From Venturia oleaginea (lineage: Eukaryota > Ascomycota > Dothideomycetes > Venturiales > Venturiaceae), in NCBI GenBank assembly GCA_013176395.1, contig JABMLP010000007.1:620001-684000 (forward strand): a stretch of DNA of 64,000 nt. The letters run 5' to 3'. The stretch's first letter is position 1. The number at the start of each line of letters is the position of its first letter. The notes under the pieces were generated by a model. That model was given only the letters and a program-made list of their open reading frames with translations, searched no databases and had not been told where the DNA came from. The translations under genes were made by a program, and so were the position numbers. Shown here piece after piece: positions 58,108-64,000 of the stretch.

Positions 58108-60468
58108 TTCGGTGCAAAAGCAGGGTTGATCAATCGATATCTCTACTCGTTCTCCTTCTGCGCCCACTGCGTTTCTGTTCTTCCCTTGTCCAAATATGTT
58201 ACTGTCTTCGCAAGTAACATATAATATCATTGATAACCACGAGGGGTGAAGAGCACGGAATCGCCAACAATAGCCCCGATCAGGCTTTCCGCCGCTAAAA
58301 GAATGATCCACGCTCGTTCCTCATAACGCTGTCGTGGATCGCGCGACACGAGAATTTCGATTAATTAAGCCATACTTTAAGAATTGATTGGTAGCATCGG
58401 AGATAATGGTTTTCTTTTAGAGACGATGAGACAAATCATCGGAACTCCGTAGTCGTTGAGGGCTGAAACGGATGAAGCCCAAGCGAAAGTTGTGAGTACG
58501 GGGAGGGGTATGATAGCAATTTGAGTGGGCAAAATTGTGCATGCAGCCCTGTACGTTGAAGTACAGCGACATTGTTTGTAGTCGATTGTCAGTTCTCTTT
58601 GTGCTTCTGTTAGGTCGCGGGGTGTGGGCGTTATGTATATTTTTTGTTCATCAGAATGCTGATATGGGGATTCTTCTTGGTTAAAGGCGGCTGTTATGCT
58701 AGCTCCGCTATTTGCGGTTACGCCACCTTTGCTTTTATTCCCCCTGTATGCGTTGCTATTGGCTTGATCCTATCGGTACGGCACGAACTGCTGCAGTTTC
58801 TTTCATTTAAGAAAGAGATGGTGTGAAGAGCAAGCCTTGGGAACGATCTGCCAAGCGAACTGCGCATGCTGCGTTCGACTTCGCTTCGTAGATCATGTGT
58901 TGGGTATTTTGAGAACCGGGAAGACATTGAGGTAGGAATGCAGTGTCGGTTGGATTAGAGCACAATCAGGTTCGGTAGTGGCTGGTAGTATCTGTGATGA
59001 TTTCTTTTGTTTTCAGGCGATGATCAACATTGCCATTACCAACTTCCCAAGAAGATGGTTATCGAGAAGTTGATATCCTGGCGGTTCAAGGGATGGGAGA
59101 AGCAGCGGGTTTGGACTAGGAAAGAACTTTGGTGAAAGAGATGTTAGGAGGGCCACAAACGCCTGAGGAATATGGGTTTTCCCTGTGATTCGTATTCTTC
59201 TAGTGAGGTAATGTGCGGATATATGTTTGCGAGAACGGTGGTAGGTTAAGAGCTTGGTTTACTTACGGCTAGAGATGGTCATGGGAATGGTAGAGGATGA
59301 TGAGGCTTCTTACTTCGCCAGACTATGAAAAGGCGAGACTTCTGGTGAGTGTACGAGCATCGAATGGAGAAGAGACTCGAAAGTGGAATTGGGCGGGCCC
59401 GGAAGAGAATATCGTTCTTGAAAAGAAGACTGGCGTGATCAACATGGATGACTTTCGCTGCCTCTGTTGATTCCAAATTGGGAACGCTTTCCTTCCCCAC
59501 TTGACGGAAGTAATAAGCAATCAAGAAAGATCGCTATCATCACGCCTCGCGATCTTTAGGGCACCGAGAGTGCCCTTTTCGCCGTTGATCGAGGGTTTCT
59601 AACAGAGTAAGGGTTTCCTGACTCATATGATCAATGCTGATGCTGCAACACAGAAAAGGGGAGAAACCTACCATCGAGTCAATGGCCGTGCTTGTGCGTG
59701 GGGATCGTACGAATCTTGGATAAGGCATTTTAAAGCACATATGAGCTTGGGATTCTTTGACGGAGAAGTCTTCTAAATGGGAAAGGCTGGACCCTGAGTC
59801 GGACGAAGTAGAGAAGGTAAGCAGCTATAAAAGGGCTATGAGTCTATCTTTCAGTAGGCCACAGAACACACAGTGGATGGTTACATGTGGTCTGCGTCCG
59901 GCGCCAGTTCACTGCTCTGAAAAAGACATTATGGACCTCTTGTTACGAAGTTTGGATCTTCTGTCAATGGATTAAAACGCCGTTGCTAGCGCGCAAAGAA
60001 TTTAAAGAAAGGGGAGATAGAGGTTGTCATCACTTCTCTACTATCTTCAACTAAATTTTTATTATAGTTTGACCACTTCCCTCAGGCTACTCCGTGTAGC
60101 CACGGCATGGAATGAATTTCGCTTTTTAGCAAGCCGTTCAGGCACGCCTAGATCTCCTATGTTTACAGACACCTTGGAATTCGCGGGTGGTAGCATTTGC
60201 TTACATCACGCTTTCACTCGAAAGATCGTCTTAAATACAATCGAGGTTCTCTCGAACTCTAGCTCGGTTTCGGGAAACGGACGTTTTGATCTTTGATGCG
60301 GCTGAAGGCGGTTTCAACCACAAGTAGTTCCGGACTGCATTTGTTGCAAATTTGGGTATAAATAGATTGTGATGAAAACCGCTCCACGCCGTTGAGTCGC
60401 CCAATATCATCCAGATAAAATCATACGCATCACCATCGTAACCGCAAGGGCGCATTACCCTAGAAAAG
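58108..60468. other. 2.4-kb spacer, no gene recognised
   Basis: Short open frames only (for example 59279-59524 minus) without motifs. The last part lies just before the LINE ORF1 and may include its 5' UTR. Confidence 0.4.
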
Positions 60469-62060
60469 ATGTCGAACAACCCGCAGCTGCCGACCGGATC
60501 CATTAGAAGAGCAGAAGGACCTCAAGCCGGACAACCCTTGAGACCAGCAAAGGACATCCTAATTGAAGTCATAGGGCACTTGAACGCCTCCAAAATGCCC
60601 CATCCTCGGTTCCTTGCCTCCCTCGTCCGCGATGCCTTGGACGCACTTGCACCCCCTGTGGCCCGGGAAAACTTTGCGGCTGGACCAAAATGCTTCTCGG
60701 TTGGACCACAACTGGACCGGATTGAGCGAATGATCAAGGACCTCCATGGAAAGGGGCCATCGACGGACCGCCGCCTGTACTCCCATGTCGCGGCGGAGCC
60801 ACCAAACTCCAAGATAGTCAGAGTCAACCTCAACGAAAATGTTGAACTCACAGAAGAAGAAAGGAGAGATACCAACAAGGTAATGGAAGCCTGCAGGAAG
60901 GATATGCCATCCGCGGTTGGAGTCCACGTCCTCAAGAGCGGAGCGGTGGATGTCCATTTAGGACCACTGCGGACAAGGACAGGTGCGCCCTCCAAGGAAC
61001 CGGGGCGGCGACCACACAAGTACGAAGAGACTACCTCCTAGAGGTGATGGGAGTACACCATGGAGTAGGAGTGGCCCACGGAAGAAACGCGGACAACACC
61101 CAAGTTCTGAGCGACATTATCATGGGGACTCAGAGACTATGCCTAGGGCTGAAGATTCACTCAGTTGCATGGAAGGACAAAGCCAAGAGATACAAAAGAA
61201 GGGACGGGCCGGCCACGGTCTTCGAACGGGCAGCGCTCTTGCTAGGGTTCAGTACCACAGAGGATAGGGACATGGTAATCCAGAAGGGGATTGTTGTAAG
61301 AGGGGAGATCTATCAGGCCAGGCTGTACGATCATACAGCCTCGATCAAGCAGTGTTACAAGTGCCAAGTCTGAGGACATGTCTCGGAGCATTGCACCTCA
61401 GCGGTCAAGTGCGGTAGATGCATGGGTGACCACGACACCAGGATATGCCTAGGGGCATTGAATGTCCACCGGTGTACAAACTGCAAAGGCGCAAACCCCC
61501 CGTGGGCTAGGAGACAGTGCAAGACTTTTGAAAGGTATTTTGGGCAAGTGCAAGCAAAGAGGGCGGCCTTACAGCAGCAATCCTGGATGATTAAGGACCA
61601 CGCCATTCAGGCAGCACCCGAGTACGAGAAGCAGTTTCCACATGGATCGAACAAGCGTAGGGCCCCTAACGGTCCCGGTGGACCAGTTGGGAGACCGCCC
61701 GGATCCACAAACAGGCCCAAGGTAGTGCCGAGACTCCAAGGGCAGGGGCACATCTTCGAGAAGGCTGGGTTCAGCACACCAACTACCAGAGGAAACCGAC
61801 TCTCTATGGCACTCGAGTCCGCCTATGGAACGCCCATAGGAGATAACCCAGACACCCCGACAAGGGCGGAAGCGACCCGGCCAGGGAGCGGGGGCAGCGG
61901 AAGAGGAATTGATACTACCGGCAGCCCCCCGAGGTTCGGGGCTCTGCCGGCCATAGTGAGCAGCGGCACGCTACCGCCATTCAGTATGGAGCAGACAATG
62001 GATAGGGAATTCACGGGGGTGTCAAATGAACTCATTTCATTCTATCCTCATTTGTACTAG
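60469..62060 (+). pseudogene. LINE ORF1 (gag-like, zinc knuckles), frameshift and stop
   Basis: ATG at 60469. The N-terminal half (ILIEVIGHLNASKMPHPRF, NLNENVELTEEERRD) changes frame at about 60960 by one lost base, continuing TTADKDRCALQGTGAATTQ and RRDYLLEVMGV. Three C-C-H-C-type knuckles follow: CYKCQV-stop-GHVSEHC, CGRCMGDHDTRIC and CTNCKGANPPWARRQC. The TGA at 61371-61373 replaces a probable Trp within the first knuckle. Total 1592 nt is one less than 531 codons. RNA-binding chaperone role inferred from the knuckles. Non-functional. Confidence 0.85.
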
Positions 62061-62212
62061 CTCGAATACGAGTCTCTCAATTGTATAAATATGCGGATAG
62101 CCCACACATTAATTCAGACCTCAGTCTGCTTCATCTATCTTTTGACAGGGGATAGCCGTGAGTTTTGGCGATGTAGCGCCACCTAGCACACCCCTTAACC
62201 CCATCTTACCCA

Positions 62213-62362
62213 ATGTCTAGTAGACCCAGGACCGAGATCGTGCAGTACAATTGTTGTAACGCTAACTACAACAAAGCTAGGTCGTTGATCGACCGCTTTC
62301 ACCCAAAGGTACAGAAAGTTATAGTGCTGCAGGAACCAATGGAGAAGAGAGGACGCACCTAG
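62213..62362 (+). pseudogene. LINE ORF2 endonuclease, first 49 codons
   Basis: ATG at 62213 opens EIVQYNCCNANYNKARSLID and VIVLQEPMEKRG, matching the start of an AP-endonuclease domain (the Asn and Glu-Pro motif). A TAG at 62360 ends it, then homology stops. The rest of ORF2 is absent. Confidence 0.7.
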
Positions 62363-62505
62363 CTGTCAAGGCTCGGAATAATTCTAGGGCAAGCTTGTGA
62401 ATGGCTTGGCATCTCCTTCAAGAGGAGTTTGCAATCGTGTATCTATCTTTTTCTCTTTAGCTAGATTGTATTGCACATCTGGGTGGTTTTCCCTGGTATC
62501 CAGGC

Positions 62506-63093
62506 ATGATCTTAACCCGTCACACTGCGTCCCCAGTTCTCTTTGTGAAGAAACCAGGAGGGGGCTTACGCTTTTGCGTAGACTACCGAGCCCTAAACGC
62601 AATTACTCGAAAGGATAGGTACCCGCTGCCGTTAGTAGAAGAGACTTTACTAGCCTTAGCTCGTGCTAAGTATCTTAGTAAGCTTGATGTAAATGCTGCC
62701 TTCTACAAGATTTGAATCGCAACGGGAGATGAGTTCAAAACTGCCTTTCGAACTAGATATGGTCTATTTGAATGGTTAGTTACTCCCTTTGGATTAACCG
62801 GTGCACCTGCGTCTTTTCAACGGTATATAAACTATATCCTTCGATAATACCTAGACGAGTTCTGCTCAGCTTATCTAGACGATATAGTAATATACTCTTC
62901 AAAGAGCCTTGAAGACCATGAAGGAAAGACTGAAAAGATACTTCAAAGCTGGCTTAGCGCTGGGTTATACCTTGATATTCGGAAGTGCGAGTTTAATACC
63001 AAACGAGTGAAGTATCTAGGCTTCGTTATAGATACTGAAACGGGCCTACACATGGATCCGGAGAAGATCAAAGCAATTAAAGAATGGGAACGT
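62506..63093 (+). pseudogene. Gypsy-type reverse transcriptase fragment
   Basis: Ty3/Gypsy RT core: [65 protein letters not shown] and KYLGFVI. Two stops interrupt one open frame: TGA at about 62713 where relatives have CGA, and TAA at about 62847 where CAA is expected. Ends abruptly at the LTR of another element at 63094. Upstream gag, protease and downstream integrase are absent. Confidence 0.88.
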
Positions 63094-63411
63094 TGTGACG
63101 GCATGGCATGGCTGTCTTGCAGTCACGTGACTTTGTGGTCTTAGCGAGGCGCGCACGGCCACATGTGGCTAAGGCGCGACTTCTACGAGTCGCCGGAGTA
63201 GATTCCTCTCTACCTAAGATTCTCTTATCACACTTAGTACTTAGAACAATAGACCTGTCTATGACCTCTTTTACTCGCCGTGACAACATGACAGCTTGCA
63301 AAATAAACATGGCAGCTTGCAAAATAGAACATGACCGCTTGCAAAATAACAAGAGAACAATTGGAAATCCAGTCATGGATAAGCTAGAGAGAAGGATTCC
63401 ATTCCTTAACA
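63094..63411 (-). repeat. LTR of a chromodomain Gypsy element
   Basis: On the minus strand it starts TGTTAAGGAATGG and ends GCCGTCACA (TG...CA), 318 bp, directly after a polypurine tract and a pol C-terminus. It is therefore the 3' LTR. It contains a short tandem of GCTTGCAAAATA-type repeats at about 63294-63350. Confidence 0.8.
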
Positions 63412-64000
63412 TTATCCCCTTCCCCCCTCTCTTGTAGATCGATGTGAGCGTAGTCTCTGAGGGCGTAGTATAGGTCCGTCATTTTCAAGAACGTTGCCGT
63501 AGGCACTTTCAAAAGCGTCCAGAGTTGTAGTTTGTTGGAGCTTGCTAAGGGGTTCCCACGTAGGATCAACGTAGCCTACCCACTTAACTAAGACTTCTCG
63601 CGTTTGTTGTCGACCTCGCCGGCGCCATCTTGCGGCTAGAATAGCCTCAATACCGTATTCCTCGTCTCCTTGTTCAGTTACTATAGGAGGCGGCTGTGTA
63701 TTATCTTGTATTTGTGAAGGTAAGGGATCTGTGCCAGCTCTCCTAAGTAAAGACGTATGAAATCGGTTGTGGATTCCTCTGGGTGTATCAAGCTCGTAAG
63801 ACATTGAGTTGATAACTCGTGTAACTGTATACTTCCCATGAATCCAGTCTAGTTTCTTACAAGGACGTAGGGTTTTTACGTTCTTTAGGTTGAGCCAGAC
63901 TTTGTCTCACACTTTAAAAGAGTCAGCCGGAGCACGATCTCTATTAGAGTAGTATTCTTGCTGTTGCTGAGCTGATACCATTGACGTTTCTGCCCATTCT
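63412..64000 (-). pseudogene. Gypsy integrase C-terminus with chromodomain, runs off the window
   Basis: Minus strand, entering from the right edge: DKVWLNLKNVKTLRPCKKLD, KYTVTRVINS, HTSLLRRAG, then a chromodomain, YGIEAILAARWRRRG and VKWVGYVDPTWEPLSKL, ending at 63412 against the LTR. A TGA lies at about 63906 where a sense codon (KV-stop-DKVW) is expected. The order integrase, chromodomain, polypurine tract, LTR defines a chromovirus. The other LTR and the rest of pol lie outside the window. Confidence 0.85.
63415..63432 (-). promoter_or_regulatory. Polypurine tract of the Gypsy element
   Basis: On the minus strand GAGAGGGGGGAAGGGG just before the LTR start, the primer for plus-strand DNA synthesis. 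It overlaps the end of the pol reading frame. Confidence 0.75.

Larger units (their letters stand above)
60469..62380 (+). mobile_element. Tad-type LINE, ORF1 plus truncated ORF2
   Basis: Non-LTR retrotransposon: gag-like ORF1 with zinc knuckles, a 150-bp gap, then the first 49 codons of the endonuclease-RT ORF2, after which the homology ends at about 62380 against a Gypsy fragment. Exact ends cannot be set by eye. Confidence 0.8.

Overview
This is nuclear DNA of a filamentous ascomycete (Pezizomycotina). The evidence is short introns of about 47-90 nt with GTRNGT donors and CTAAC-type branch points, a Zn2Cys6 regulator with a fungal-specific transcription factor domain, a DUF2434-type membrane protein, and fungal transposon families (Fot1/pogo, Tad-type LINE, chromodomain Gypsy). 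I could not fix genus or class from the sequence.

Layout. 1.3-6.7 kb holds CCR4 deadenylase and a DUF2434-like membrane protein. 7.0-23.5 kb is a transposon island: an internally deleted Fot1-like copy, an LTR-like hairpin sequence, a 62-codon secreted cysteine peptide gene built from five tiny exons, a 296-bp MITE, a 6.1-kb tyrosine-recombinase (YR) retrotransposon carrying an internal 200-bp tandem array, a protein-kinase 5' fragment, a 5'-truncated LINE and a full-length Fot1-like element. 24.6-40.5 kb is ordinary gene space: MOG1 and VPS41 (divergent), a metallo-beta-lactamase hydrolase, two uncharacterised genes, a carboxymuconolactone decarboxylase-like gene with a broken polyglutamine tract, a 3-hydroxyisobutyrate dehydrogenase and a Zn2Cys6 transcription factor. 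40.5-47.8 kb is gene-poor. 47.8-58.1 kb has a secreted RNase T2 gene with one in-frame TGA and an 11-nt exon, an NCS1 permease, a frameshifted Tc1/mariner transposase and a probable mitochondrial protein. 58.1-60.4 kb appears empty. 60.4-64 kb is a junkyard of LINE, Gypsy reverse transcriptase and a chromodomain Gypsy element on the opposite strand with its LTR.

The most unusual object is the YR retrotransposon at 12848-18928. It has reverse transcriptase, RNase H and a tyrosine recombinase with R-H-R-Y residues visible, and its terminal repeats follow the split order A1-body-B1-A2-B2 known from Ngaro/PAT elements. Such elements are, to my recollection, almost unknown in ascomycetes. Inside it, a chimeric piece of its own RNase H gene has been amplified nine times in tandem.

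The genes do not form one pathway. Housekeeping functions are mRNA deadenylation, Ran cycling, vacuolar tethering and branched-chain amino acid catabolism. They sit beside two secreted products (the cysteine peptide and RNase T2), a nucleobase/allantoin-type permease and one regulator. Splice models below were made by hand; where a spliced length is exactly divisible by three, or misses by one base at a visible lesion, this is stated.
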